Below, piece after piece: positions 14,852 to 22,723 of a stretch of 35,928 nt of DNA (position 1 is its first letter; each line of letters starts with the position of its first letter). Both the position numbers and the translations under genes were made by a program. The DNA is taken from positions 1 through 35,928 of the IMG/VR virus record IMGVR_UViG_3300009172_000022, one strand, 5' to 3'. The notes beneath the pieces were generated by a model. The model ran no database searches, was not told the origin of the DNA, and saw nothing but the letters and a program-made list of their open reading frames with translations. Source of the stretch: a virus.

Positions 14852-16540
14852 ATGATGAAATTAACAAAGAAATTATTTTTGTTTGAAGAATTTGCAGCAA
14901 ACGCTTCAGATACAAACAATACGCAGGCTAGTGCGCCAACAACCGCAAACTCAGTCTCACTAGACAAAACTAAAAATTCTGAAGGAACGCCAGAGGCAAT
15001 TAGAACAGAAGTTTTAAAAGACGTAGACTCTATATTAACAAGATTATCTGAATTGTCAGATAACATTAAAGAAGGTTTAGATATACATGTTGGTTTTAAC
15101 AAGTATGAATCTTTATTAGAGGATTTAATGCAATATTCTTCTAAAGCATATGGCATAGAATCAATAGAATCTATAGATGAAGGATTTCTTGATGCCTTAG
15201 GTAGTGTAGGTGCATTTGCAAGTAACCCAATAAAATTCACCAAAATCAAAAACAATATCAAAAAATATAAAAAAGCATTGATACAAATATCTATCAATGA
15301 CGTTGATTTTGCAAAAAAGAAACAAGCGTCTGACGATGACGGTAAAGATAAACGACGAGCTGATACTTTAGATGCATCTAATAAAGCAAAAAACAAAGCA
15401 TTAAAAGATCAAGCTGATGCTATTTCAGATAGAATGACTCAATTGGCTTCTACTGAACCTCTTAAAAAATATGTTTCTATTTCTAAAAATGGAGCTAAAA
15501 TGGAAGCTGCTCAAATAGTATTGAAAGCAACATCAGGTGAAGAAGCAAAACAATTAAAATTAAAAATCGAAACTCTTGCTGATAGAATTGCAGATGATGG
15601 TAAATCATTGAAAGATTACGCAAAAGAAGATGGTAAAGAAACAGCACAAGACACTTCTATTGATGGAGGTTCTAAAGGTGAAGGTTCTAAAGGTGAAGGT
15701 TCTAAAGACAAAGGTGATAAAGGTGAAGGTGCTAAAGGTGAAGGAAAACCAAAAGTTGACACTGAGAAATTAGATGCAGCTGTAACTACAGCAGAAGAAG
15801 CAAAGACTAATTTACCGGAAGATGCAAATAAACAAGACAAAGCTAAAGCAGATGTAGTGATAATCACTGCAAAAATCGCAGCAGCTGACGCTAAGGGTGA
15901 AGATACTAAAGATCTTAAAATACAATTAGCAGCTGCAAAATTAACTGCCGCGATGGTACCACTTCCAGGAGGCGCAAACAATACTGGTGGAGCAGACGAG
16001 CTTACTCAAGATCAAAAAGATAGAATCAAAGCGGAAGAAGATCAGATGGCCGAACGTGAGCGTGAAATTGCAGAAGAGGAAGCTAAGGATGAACCAAATC
16101 AAGCTGCAATTGACGGTAAAAGAAAGGGTATTGAAAAGAACAAAAAAGACATTGCAGATATTAAAGCTGAAGTAGATGACAGTCAGAGCATAAATACTGA
16201 AGGTACATTAGTTGAAGCATCATTAAACGGTTTAATGGCAATTGACACAGATGAAGATGACTACGCATATCTAAAACAACAGGCTAAGAAATTAGGTGTT
16301 AAAGTTAGTGTAGATAAAGATCCATTCGGAGACGGTTATGATGAATTAGATTACAGTGGTGATAAAGCAGCTCTCTTAAAACTAGCTAAAATATCAGGTC
16401 ACGATGCAGATCTTACAGGTGGACCAGATGAAGGTGGTTACTGGATTACTGAAACCGAAGTAGTAGAATTACCTAAAACTATTAAATTAGACGAAAATTT
16501 ATCAGTTGCAGAGAAATTCGCAATCTTAATGAATAAATAA
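14852..16540 (+). CDS. Large low-complexity head-associated protein, probably internal/virion, 562 aa
   Basis: I do not recognise a T4 counterpart; T4 has the vertex protein gene 24 in this position, but no similarity is visible. The N-terminus MMKLTKKLFLFEEFAANASD resembles the F-E-E-[YF] start of the gp67-like protein and T4 capsid-targeting peptides. Residues about 145-275 are Lys/Asp/Ala-rich helix. Residues about 273-299 are a Gly-Glu-Lys repeat (SKGEG units). Another Ala/Lys/Glu helical region with likely coiled coil (about 390-445) precedes a folded C-terminal domain (about 455-562). Single-gene unit with its own late promoter and terminators. A packaged internal or decoration protein is my inference. 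A double ATG (14852/14855) leaves the start uncertain by one codon. Confidence 0.65.
   Translation: MMKLTKKLFLFEEFAANASDTNNTQASAPTTANSVSLDKTKNSEGTPEAIRTEVLKDVDSILTRLSELSDNIKEGLDIHVGFNKYESLLEDLMQYSSKAYGIESIESIDEGFLDALGSVGAFASNPIKFTKIKNNIKKYKKALIQISINDVDFAKKKQASDDDGKDKRRADTLDASNKAKNKALKDQADAISDRMTQLASTEPLKKYVSISKNGAKMEAAQIVLKATSGEEAKQLKLKIETLADRIADDGKSLKDYAKEDGKETAQDTSIDGGSKGEGSKGEGSKDKGDKGEGAKGEGKPKVDTEKLDAAVTTAEEAKTNLPEDANKQDKAKADVVIITAKIAAADAKGEDTKDLKIQLAAAKLTAAMVPLPGGANNTGGADELTQDQKDRIKAEEDQMAEREREIAEEEAKDEPNQAAIDGKRKGIEKNKKDIADIKAEVDDSQSINTEGTLVEASLNGLMAIDTDEDDYAYLKQQAKKLGVKVSVDKDPFGDGYDELDYSGDKAALLKLAKISGHDADLTGGPDEGGYWITETEVVELPKTIKLDENLSVAEKFAILMNK
15668..15747 (+). repeat. 15-base SKGEG-type repeat tract
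   Basis: Imperfect repeats of TCTAAAGGTGAAGGT, coding for (S/A/D)KGEG pentapeptides; a flexible, collagen-like or linker tract. Confidence 0.8.
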
Positions 16541-16541
16541 T

Positions 16542-17051
16542 TTAAAGAGAGCGCTTAGCGCCCTTTTTTGCAAGTTTAAGAAACTCCTCTCGTTCTTCGA
16601 GTAGGAGTTTTTTGCATTCCTTTCGAAACTCAATTGAACTTTTTAGAATGCGACTATCTACCATAGGAGCAGACAGTGTATCATGATATTCTGGATGTAC
16701 AAAGTTTTTTAGATCAAAATTCATAAACTTAGCTTTTATTGGTTTTAAACTAATTGCACATATCCATTTTATAGTATTGTAATTGGATTCTAATGTTCTA
16801 TAATTAACTAATGTTTGAGATTCTCTATCCCAATATCCACGCTCGTTTAATTTTACCTGTTTAACTGGTCTTTGTGTTTTAAGAATACACTCTATAACCC
16901 TGTCGTCTTTAGCCCACTTTCTAACATGCCTGTGTTCTACTAAAAATTTACGATAAAACTTTTGTAAAGGTGCAAGTATAATACCATATCGATTGCGAGG
17001 ATTTGGACCGTTTGTTCGATTAAGAATAATATGTAAATATGATTTTGCCAT
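16542..17051 (-). CDS. Hypothetical basic protein, 169 aa, only minus-strand gene
   Basis: Convergent with the preceding gene (one base apart) and divergent from the clamp loader gene. The protein is basic, with aromatic and arginine-rich N-terminal half (RNRYGIILAPLQKFYRKFL, HRHVRKWAKDD) and a charged helical C-terminus (KECKKLLLEEREEFLKLAKK). The composition would suit nucleic-acid binding, but no known motif is seen. Upstream on its strand is AGATAAATATAATATAT, a 17-mer also found before the gene at 28830. Its 3' third carries strong terminators for the opposite strand. The lone opposite orientation suggests separate regulation or later acquisition. Confidence 0.75.
   Translation of the reverse strand: MAKSYLHIILNRTNGPNPRNRYGIILAPLQKFYRKFLVEHRHVRKWAKDDRVIECILKTQRPVKQVKLNERGYWDRESQTLVNYRTLESNYNTIKWICAISLKPIKAKFMNFDLKNFVHPEYHDTLSAPMVDSRILKSSIEFRKECKKLLLEEREEFLKLAKKGAKRSL
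16551..16569 (+). terminator. Weak terminator hairpin for the 14852 gene
   Basis: GCGC-TTA-GCGC then CC and T6, starting 11 bases after the stop codon. The stem is only 4 bp, so efficiency is doubtful; a stronger hairpin follows at 16581. Confidence 0.45.
16581..16613 (+). terminator. Strong plus-strand terminator inside the minus-strand gene
   Basis: AAACTCCT-CTCG pairs with CGAG-(T)-AGGAGTTT: 12 bp with one bulged T, 5-base loop TTCTT, T-run T6 on the plus side only. It stops transcription coming from the 14852 gene while encoding part of the C-terminal helix of the minus-strand protein. Confidence 0.8.
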
Positions 17052-17066
17052 ATATTATATTTATCT
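17050..17066 (-). promoter_or_regulatory. Shared 17-mer upstream of the minus-strand gene
   Basis: Read on the minus strand it is AGATAAATATAATATAT, identical to 28792-28808 upstream of the RHH gene. Here it runs into the start codon. Confidence 0.4.
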
Positions 17067-17090
17067 CTGAAACAAATCAGCGCTTATTTA

Positions 17091-17097
17091 GTATAAC
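17091..17097 (+). promoter_or_regulatory. Possible host-type promoter (GTATAAC) for clamp loader
   Basis: GTATAAC preceded by GCTTATTTA, 19 bases before the ATG at 17117; same core as before gp55 (7521) and at 35843. Confidence 0.4.
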
Positions 17098-17116
17098 CAG
17101 TAAACAATATAACTAT

Positions 17117-18073
17117 ATGCAATCAGTGAATCAACTTTTTACAGAAAAATACAGACCAAAGAATTTAGAAGAGTTAATATTACCAGATAGAGTAATGTCT
17201 AAATTTAAAGACGGATTAGTTCAAAACATGCTATTATCAGGATCACCTGGTACTGGTAAGACATCGTGTGCAAAAGCAATTGTCAATCAATTTGAATTAC
17301 CATATCTTTATATCAATGCATCCACAGATACATCGGTAGACGTTATTCGTACAAGAATAACAGATTTCTGTTCCACTGTTTCTATTATGGATAAGCCTGG
17401 TATGTTTAAAGTAGTTATACTTGATGAGGTTGATGGTGTATCGGATCAATTTTTCAAAGCATTGCGTGCTACTATGGAAACATTTGCATCCAATTCTAGA
17501 TTTATTGCAACATGTAATTATATTAATAAATTACCAGATCCTATTTTATCTCGTTTTGAAGTTATTGATTTTGATTTTGACAAAGAAGAAGAAACAGAAT
17601 TAACTAAAAAATACATTCGAAGAGTTTATGAGATTTGTGGTAAAGAAGAAATGACTATTGAAAAACCAGCATTAGTTGAGTTTGTTCGTAGAAACTTTCC
17701 AGATCTAAGATCTACTTTAAATAAATTACAAGGATATAAAACACAAGGAACAAAAAAAATAACGCTAGAGGATGTTAAGAAATTTAATTCAGTTTACAAA
17801 GATGTGTTTGAATTAGTGTTTAATGAATCTGATCCAGCTAAAAACTATCAATTACTTGTTAGTAATTATGCAAATAGAGTAGATGATGTTCTACAATCAA
17901 TGGGCGAGGAATTTGTAGAATATATACAACAAGAACAATTACAATCAGTCAAACATATACCACAGATTATTATATCTGTCGCTAAGCATCAAGCACAAAG
18001 AGTACATGTGATAGATCCAGTAATTACAATGTTAAGTTGCATTTATGAGGTACAAGGAATAGTTAAAGGTTAA
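17117..18073 (+). CDS. 44: Sliding clamp loader large subunit gp44 (AAA+ ATPase)
   Basis: ATPase that loads the processivity clamp onto primed DNA. Start chosen at ATG 17117 (MQSVNQLFTEKYRP): the EKYRP box is the usual beginning of clamp loaders, and an upstream extension to 17039 would overlap the divergent gene. Motifs in order: EKYRP, Walker A GSPGTGKTSC, Walker B VVILDEVDG, sensor-like ATCNYINKL, arginine-finger LSRFEV (SRC in other loaders), and a lid/collar domain with RNFPDLRSTLNKLQ (T4: KNFPDFRKTIGEL). About 318 residues, as in T4 gp44 (319). No clear small subunit gp62 or clamp gp45 gene is recognisable in this window. Confidence 0.93.
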   Translation: MQSVNQLFTEKYRPKNLEELILPDRVMSKFKDGLVQNMLLSGSPGTGKTSCAKAIVNQFELPYLYINASTDTSVDVIRTRITDFCSTVSIMDKPGMFKVVILDEVDGVSDQFFKALRATMETFASNSRFIATCNYINKLPDPILSRFEVIDFDFDKEEETELTKKYIRRVYEICGKEEMTIEKPALVEFVRRNFPDLRSTLNKLQGYKTQGTKKITLEDVKKFNSVYKDVFELVFNESDPAKNYQLLVSNYANRVDDVLQSMGEEFVEYIQQEQLQSVKHIPQIIISVAKHQAQRVHVIDPVITMLSCIYEVQGIVKG

Positions 18074-18098
18074 AATAAACAGTAAATAATTTTACCAA

Positions 18099-18121
18099 GT
18101 CAAATAATTTTAGTATATTGG
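18099..18121 (+). promoter_or_regulatory. Possible host-type promoter for RNase H gene
   Basis: GTCAAATAATTTTAGTATATTGG matches the stretch at 35818-35841 at most positions; TATATTGG fits the Bacteroidetes -7 box TAnnTTTG at seven of eight bases. It lies about 24 bases before the ATG at 18145. Confidence 0.5.
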
Positions 18122-18144
18122 CTAGGTAATATAATCATAAGAAT

Positions 18145-19398
18145 ATGAGAGTGGGAAAACACACATTATTAATAGACGGAAACTACTTTGTTTTTAGTAG
18201 ATTATTTGTCTTACCAAAGCCAAAAAGTGGCAAATTACTAGGTGACGATAAACAAAAGTCACAATTCATGAGAAAGTTATCAATTGACTTTGCATCAGAA
18301 ATGCGCAAACTAAAAATGTTTGTCGATGATGTTGTATTGACAGTAGATTCTAAATCATGGCGAAAGGATTTATATCCTGAAGCAGAATACAAAGGTACAC
18401 GAAAACAAAGTTCTAATGTAGATTGGACTGCAGTGTATTATGTGTATGAAGAATTTCAAAAAATACTAGCAACACATGGCGTTACTGTACACCAAATACA
18501 AGGAGCAGAGGCAGACGATGTTATTTTTGGATGGTCTACTGCGCTTAACAACAGAGGTAAATCATGTATCGTATGGTCAGGTGATAGAGATCTTATACAA
18601 TTAGTTAATTATTCTAAAACCAACGATGCGCATACAATATGGTACTATAATACTAGAAAATCATTATATGCATATCAAGGATTCGAACAAGACATGATAA
18701 CTTCAGCCGCAGCAGAATTATCTAAAGACGATATGTTATTTAATATGGCAGGTGAACATATGTCTAGGGATCAATATCAAGACAATATACTAGGTTGGGT
18801 TCAAGCTAACAAAGTAGGCATTACAGAAATAGATTGTGATGAATTTATCTTTAAGAAAATATTAACAGGTGATAAATCAGATAATATACAATCAGTCGTT
18901 ACTTGGCAGAAAGAAATGAAAACAGGTAAACTTAGAACATATTCAATTACTGATAAAACCGCAGATGCAATTTATAGTCAGTTTATTAAAGAATGTGATA
19001 ATTTTACAATAGATCATCTGTTCAACAACGAACTTAAAGATAAGTTAGCAGATATCATTTATAGAGTAATTGGACACAGTAGCATTGGTTTAATCAAGAT
19101 AGCCATTCAGAGTAATATTAATTTAATGTTACTTCATGTTAAAACCATTCCAGACCCAATTCAAAAGGCTATATATGCTGCCATAGAGAATGACTGGGAA
19201 GGCGCACTCGATAATATAGATAATGTAATGGACATGGAAAAGATCTTAAAGGACACAGCGTGGTTAAACAAGGACGCGTCTTTTGCACCTGATCCATTCG
19301 CAGGCATGGATATTCCAACTGAAGCAGCACCTCCGATGAAATTAGTAGGTACAAAAACTAAAATAGTTGATAAACCTAAATCTAAGAAATTATTTTAA
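18145..19398 (+). CDS. rnh: RNase H / FEN-type 5'-3' exonuclease (T4 rnh-like)
   Basis: Removes RNA primers and flaps during lagging-strand synthesis. The FEN/PIN-like nuclease acidic motifs are all visible: LLIDGNYF (D11), VVLTVDSKSWRKDLYPEAEYKG split as LTVDS and RKDLYP, GAEADDVIFGWS, WSGDRDLIQL and the helix-hairpin-helix approach LTGDKSDNIQS (T4: LKGDKKDNVAS). At 417 residues it is longer than T4 RNase H (305), mainly in the middle (about 170-215) and in a C-terminal tail. The tail ends in KPKSKKLF, a basic-plus-LF end that could contact the sliding clamp. Own promoter candidate just upstream. Confidence 0.9.
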   Translation: MRVGKHTLLIDGNYFVFSRLFVLPKPKSGKLLGDDKQKSQFMRKLSIDFASEMRKLKMFVDDVVLTVDSKSWRKDLYPEAEYKGTRKQSSNVDWTAVYYVYEEFQKILATHGVTVHQIQGAEADDVIFGWSTALNNRGKSCIVWSGDRDLIQLVNYSKTNDAHTIWYYNTRKSLYAYQGFEQDMITSAAAELSKDDMLFNMAGEHMSRDQYQDNILGWVQANKVGITEIDCDEFIFKKILTGDKSDNIQSVVTWQKEMKTGKLRTYSITDKTADAIYSQFIKECDNFTIDHLFNNELKDKLADIIYRVIGHSSIGLIKIAIQSNINLMLLHVKTIPDPIQKAIYAAIENDWEGALDNIDNVMDMEKILKDTAWLNKDASFAPDPFAGMDIPTEAAPPMKLVGTKTKIVDKPKSKKLF

Positions 19399-19399
19399 A

Positions 19400-19570
19400 A
19401 TGAAAGCTAAAGAATTAAGCGTAGAACAACAAATAGAAGAAATATTAGCAGAGGCAAACGCATATGGCCTTAGGATTGAAGTTGCAGACAGAGCGATTAA
19501 GATAGAACTACTCCATAATATGTCAAAGTTAGATGCACATCAAGAGGCATATAACGCTATCATAGGGTAA
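19400..19570 (+). CDS. Hypothetical small protein, 56 aa
   Basis: Start taken at ATG 19400, one base after the RNase H stop; a longer reading from 19367 would sit inside the RNase H gene. The short chain is mostly one or two helices (VEQQIEEILAEANAYG, LDAHQEAYNAI) with a middle strand. No known family recognised. Tight spacing implies co-expression with RNase H. Confidence 0.6.
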   Translation: MKAKELSVEQQIEEILAEANAYGLRIEVADRAIKIELLHNMSKLDAHQEAYNAIIG

Positions 19571-19576
19571 ACTTTA

Positions 19577-19584
19577 CTATATAA
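19577..19584 (+). promoter_or_regulatory. Weak late-like motif (CTATATAA)
   Basis: Resembles the late motif (TATATAA shared) but lacks the leading GA; 15 bases before the ATG at 19600. May be chance in AT-rich DNA. Confidence 0.25.
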
Positions 19585-19599
19585 TAACATATAACTAAT

Positions 19600-20028
19600 A
19601 TGCTAGACGAAACAAAATTATTTGACTTTGTAAAAATAATGTTTACGAAGAAGTCACTTTATTCTAAAATAAAGAATCATAATAAAAAAAGGCACCATTT
19701 TATGATCAACCGCTTTATGGCTATTAAATATCCATCAAATGCTAATCATTTTAATATAAATGGAATAAATGGCGCAAACGTAGTCGAATCTTGGGCAATG
19801 GTAGCCCAAAGATTTAAATCTGTTCCAGGGTGGTTTTATACTAAAACTAAAAAAGCTCAAAAAAAACAAAAAGATAGATATACTCCTGGTGATAGAGCAA
19901 TTCAATTATTCTTAGATAAGAATGAAATAGGTATGAGAGAATTCAATGAATTAAAACACTTTGCCAAAAAAGAGCTTTATGCTGATTTACAAAAAATCGA
20001 AGAACAAATAAATGTCTACAGAAATTAA
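19600..20028 (+). CDS. Conserved phage protein of unknown function, 142 aa
   Basis: A basic protein with a recognisable pattern seen in other T4-like phage unknowns: KRHHFMINRFMAIKYP, NINGINGANVVESW, and VPGWFYTKTKKA. The C-terminal third is helical (REFNELKHFAKKELYADLQKIEEQI). No catalytic motif. It lies next to RNase H and the clamp loader and could be a replication accessory protein; position resembles that of small loader/accessory genes, but I cannot match it to gp62 or gp59. It overlaps the next gene by 17 bases. Confidence 0.7.
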   Translation: MLDETKLFDFVKIMFTKKSLYSKIKNHNKKRHHFMINRFMAIKYPSNANHFNINGINGANVVESWAMVAQRFKSVPGWFYTKTKKAQKKQKDRYTPGDRAIQLFLDKNEIGMREFNELKHFAKKELYADLQKIEEQINVYRN

Positions 20029-20662
20029 AGATACTTTTACAGAGATAGTTGATATTACATTATATAAATATAATTCAATTGATTTAAAATTATGGGGCAT
20101 TATGTCAAGAGACACTGGTGCAAAAAAAGTATCTGACGATGCACTTTTAATAAGCGTCGAAGCACTAAATAAATATTTACTAAAACATTTTAGAACAGAG
20201 ATTAATAGGTTTCAATCTGTTAGCGATATCACCATACATAAGGAAGCTACTTCAGTTTATTTTCTTTTTCAGTCTCTGAAAACTATGCCTAACTTAACTT
20301 GGATCAAATGTAATCTTAATAAAAATTCAAGTTACAATAGAGTAGTAAACATTGATCAAATAAAAACTATAAAATATAGTATTAAAATCCTTAGAGGTAG
20401 TTTAAGATTATTTGATATATTTAATGAACATGAGATGTATTTGGCTAATAAAATACTTGATCATTGTGGATTATTGAAAGAAGAAGAACACTATGCTGTT
20501 CTTAAAGTCAAGCGTTTTTTAAATATATTAGACGTTTATCTTTCCGAAAATAATACAGCAGAACTTTTTACTATATTAAACGTTTTAATACAGACGTTAG
20601 AGCCATATGAACCTGATGACCCTGAAATGTATTTAATAACTGATAGAAAATCAGATATATAA
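20012..20662 (+). CDS. Hypothetical protein, 216 aa, possible tail/neck factor
   Basis: Not recognised. Mostly helical with several strands in the middle; no membrane segment, no known motif. Starts 17 bases inside the previous gene, so translation is coupled. Its stop codon (TAA) lies inside the late promoter motif GATATATAA at 20654, marking the junction between this block and the neck/terminase/tail block. Its position directly before the gp14-like gene corresponds to T4 gene 13 (neck, about 309 aa), but I cannot show similarity. Confidence 0.65.
   Translation: MSTEIKDTFTEIVDITLYKYNSIDLKLWGIMSRDTGAKKVSDDALLISVEALNKYLLKHFRTEINRFQSVSDITIHKEATSVYFLFQSLKTMPNLTWIKCNLNKNSSYNRVVNIDQIKTIKYSIKILRGSLRLFDIFNEHEMYLANKILDHCGLLKEEEHYAVLKVKRFLNILDVYLSENNTAELFTILNVLIQTLEPYEPDDPEMYLITDRKSDI
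20654..20662 (+). promoter_or_regulatory. Putative late promoter GATATATAA (neck/terminase block)
   Basis: Exact motif copy whose final TAA is the stop codon of the previous gene; it extends into TATAAATA, the T4 late consensus. A 31-base leader follows to the ATG at 20694. Confidence 0.65.
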
Positions 20663-20693
20663 ATAAAAATAAGACATTGCGTCATCAATTTTA

Positions 20694-22664
20694 ATGGTAA
20701 ATAATTTCACAGCCGATGAAATCGGAGATATTCTTTTTGCTAAATTAGTAGAACCATACGAAAACGTAACAGGTATTAATTCATGGTCTGTTTTAATAGG
20801 ACTTAGTAATTCAAATACAATAGGAGGTTTGACTATGGTTGGAGGAACTAATATCATATATGGTATTAATACTAATCTTAATTTACAACCAGGTCATAAA
20901 ATTATAGTAGTTAACCATATATTAACAGTAGACAATATATTAAGCGCTACTGAATTTACAACTGTGGAACCTGCACCATTTTCAGCGCAAAGCATCCAGT
21001 TTTATTTGATGCCTGATCCAAACAATCAGTTTGAGATAGAATTCAGATGGTCTCAAAATCCAATCACATCAGACGGGGGACAAATGTCAGAATTAAGACC
21101 ATTGAACATAGGTGTAGGACCAAGAGATCTTTTAGGTTTAACTTTCGATCCGACAAAACCATTATGGATAGATCTTAAATTAACGGTAGATAGATTATCA
21201 TCTCTTAGTAGTTTAACTTTAATTTCTACTGAATTTGAAATTCAACAAGAAAACGGACAAGTAACATCATGTCCTCAGTTCTGTACAGAGTGTGTTGATC
21301 CTTTTTTGGCAAACGGTTGTGCAAATATAGTAGCTGAATGCACAGACGACATGTTTAATCCATACAATTTAAGCAAACCTTCTAAAATGTATGCACAACT
21401 TAGTGATATTTCTACAGAAATGTGGGGACACGAAGTTAAATATTTTAGAGTAGAACCAGATAAAAGAACAAGTGATGTTATATTAATGGAATATTCTTTA
21501 TATAATGTCAAAGAACAGGGGCAATTAAAAGTAATGGTACCAGATAATGAAATGCCATCTCAGATGTTTCAATATGATATCTTTGGAATGGGATTTGAAG
21601 ACTTTGAAATTCATATTACCAAAACACAATTTGAATCAGCATTCGGTACCGATTTAAATCCTATAAGTAGAGATTATCTTTATTTTCCATTAATGAACAG
21701 GATGTATGAAGTAAGTTCAGTTGCATTTGCAGACGAATTCAACATGGATATGACATATTGGAAAGTAATGCTTAAAAAATATGAAGAGCGCACGAGTACT
21801 TTGTTTAATTCCGGAGATACATCGGTAGATGCAATTCTAGAACAAGAATTAGATAATTTAACAACTGGCATAGAAGAGGTATTTGGAGAAGAAATTCAAA
21901 AAGAATATACACAAACTAGTAAACCCGAACAATACCAAACTGTATTTTCACCAGTAGGTGATGGAATTAGAGATAGAATTCATAATCAATTATTAATTAC
22001 AGATAAGCAGATTAGAAATAAATGGACTATAATTAGCAAAAATTATTATGATTTAAGTACCATTAAAGATAAAGGAATCGAAGCATTGGTATATACAAAA
22101 AAATCTACAGTATCTACAAATGAAGATTTATCAATTACAATGTGGTTTAGACCTAAGTTTGTTGCTAATAACGCCACAGATGTTTTAATATCTGGAAAAA
22201 TAGCAAACGAAGGATTAGAATTATCAGTAAACGAATCTGAATTAAATATTAAAATAAACGGAGATACTGAAACCTATACATTAGATTCAGCATTAGAAAA
22301 TGGCACATGGTATGGATTAGTATTTAATTTAAATAACAAGTACGGAACAATGACAACGGATTTATATAGATTAGATCCTATGAATAATTGGGAAACTGCA
22401 AATTCTACTAAAAAAACAATAACAAGCGTTTTACATAAAACTAAAGATTTTACACTTCCATATTCTTGGAATATTAATAAACAATGGTCATTGATGCCAG
22501 GTAATTTAGAATTAACAAATGTCAGATTATTCTCAAAACCTATAGAATTAGAACAACATACAAACATACTTCAACAGTATGTGGTAAGAGATAATCATTT
22601 GGCAAAGATCATCGATAACGCAATCCCTTCTATTCAATTAAGAAGATACAACCAAAACAGATAA
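20694..22664 (+). CDS. 14: Neck protein gp14-like with added C-terminal lectin-like domain
   Basis: The central part (about residues 220-370) follows T4 gp14: FNPYNL, an E-W-G-H-E-V-K-Y-F strand (T4 MRGVECYYVPR), DVILMEYSLY, FQYDIFGMGFEDFEIHIT (T4 FFSNFGMQVQDEVTLSI) and a DYLYFPLMNRMYEVSSV segment (T4 GDLIYFPMDNSLFEINWV). At 656 residues it is far longer than T4 gp14 (256). An N-terminal extension of about 200 residues includes a cysteine cluster (C193, C197, C200, C209, C216). Residues about 480-625 look like a LamG/concanavalin-type beta sandwich (SITMWFRPKF ... GLELSVNESELNIKI ... NGTWYGLVFNLN ... LTNVRLFSKPI). It heads the block that also encodes gp16 and gp17. Confidence 0.75.
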   Translation: MVNNFTADEIGDILFAKLVEPYENVTGINSWSVLIGLSNSNTIGGLTMVGGTNIIYGINTNLNLQPGHKIIVVNHILTVDNILSATEFTTVEPAPFSAQSIQFYLMPDPNNQFEIEFRWSQNPITSDGGQMSELRPLNIGVGPRDLLGLTFDPTKPLWIDLKLTVDRLSSLSSLTLISTEFEIQQENGQVTSCPQFCTECVDPFLANGCANIVAECTDDMFNPYNLSKPSKMYAQLSDISTEMWGHEVKYFRVEPDKRTSDVILMEYSLYNVKEQGQLKVMVPDNEMPSQMFQYDIFGMGFEDFEIHITKTQFESAFGTDLNPISRDYLYFPLMNRMYEVSSVAFADEFNMDMTYWKVMLKKYEERTSTLFNSGDTSVDAILEQELDNLTTGIEEVFGEEIQKEYTQTSKPEQYQTVFSPVGDGIRDRIHNQLLITDKQIRNKWTIISKNYYDLSTIKDKGIEALVYTKKSTVSTNEDLSITMWFRPKFVANNATDVLISGKIANEGLELSVNESELNIKINGDTETYTLDSALENGTWYGLVFNLNNKYGTMTTDLYRLDPMNNWETANSTKKTITSVLHKTKDFTLPYSWNINKQWSLMPGNLELTNVRLFSKPIELEQHTNILQQYVVRDNHLAKIIDNAIPSIQLRRYNQNR

Positions 22665-22670
22665 TATCTT

Positions 22671-22688
22671 ATGACAGATACTTGTCAT
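22671..22688 (+). other. Hairpin between neck and small terminase genes
   Basis: ATGACA and TGTCAT pair perfectly around a 6-base loop; outer arms ATATCTT (22664-22670) and AAGATAT (22697-22703) can pair too and overlap the late promoter. No T-run follows, so it is not a classic terminator. Confidence 0.4.
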
Positions 22689-22698
22689 GATAAAATAA

Positions 22699-22707
22699 GA
22701 TATATAA
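22699..22707 (+). promoter_or_regulatory. Putative late promoter GATATATAA (terminase)
   Basis: Exact motif copy 16 bases before the gp16 ATG at 22724. Confidence 0.65.
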
Positions 22708-22723
22708 AATATAATATGATATT

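Noticed and set aside
14836-15396. 186-codon minus-strand open frame opposite the head-associated protein gene
   Set aside because: It mirrors codons of a well-supported plus-strand gene with promoter and terminator; its Ser/Leu/Phe-rich product is typical of antisense shadow.
17039-17116. Longer clamp loader start at 17039
   Set aside because: It would overlap the start of the divergent gene and its promoter region; the EKYRP box follows ATG 17117 at the normal distance.
19367-19399. Earlier start for the 56-residue protein inside RNase H
   Set aside because: ATG 19400 is one base after the RNase H stop, the usual spacing in this genome.
22664-22707. Terminator between neck and terminase genes
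   Set aside because: A hairpin exists but lacks a T-run; listed only as a hairpin.
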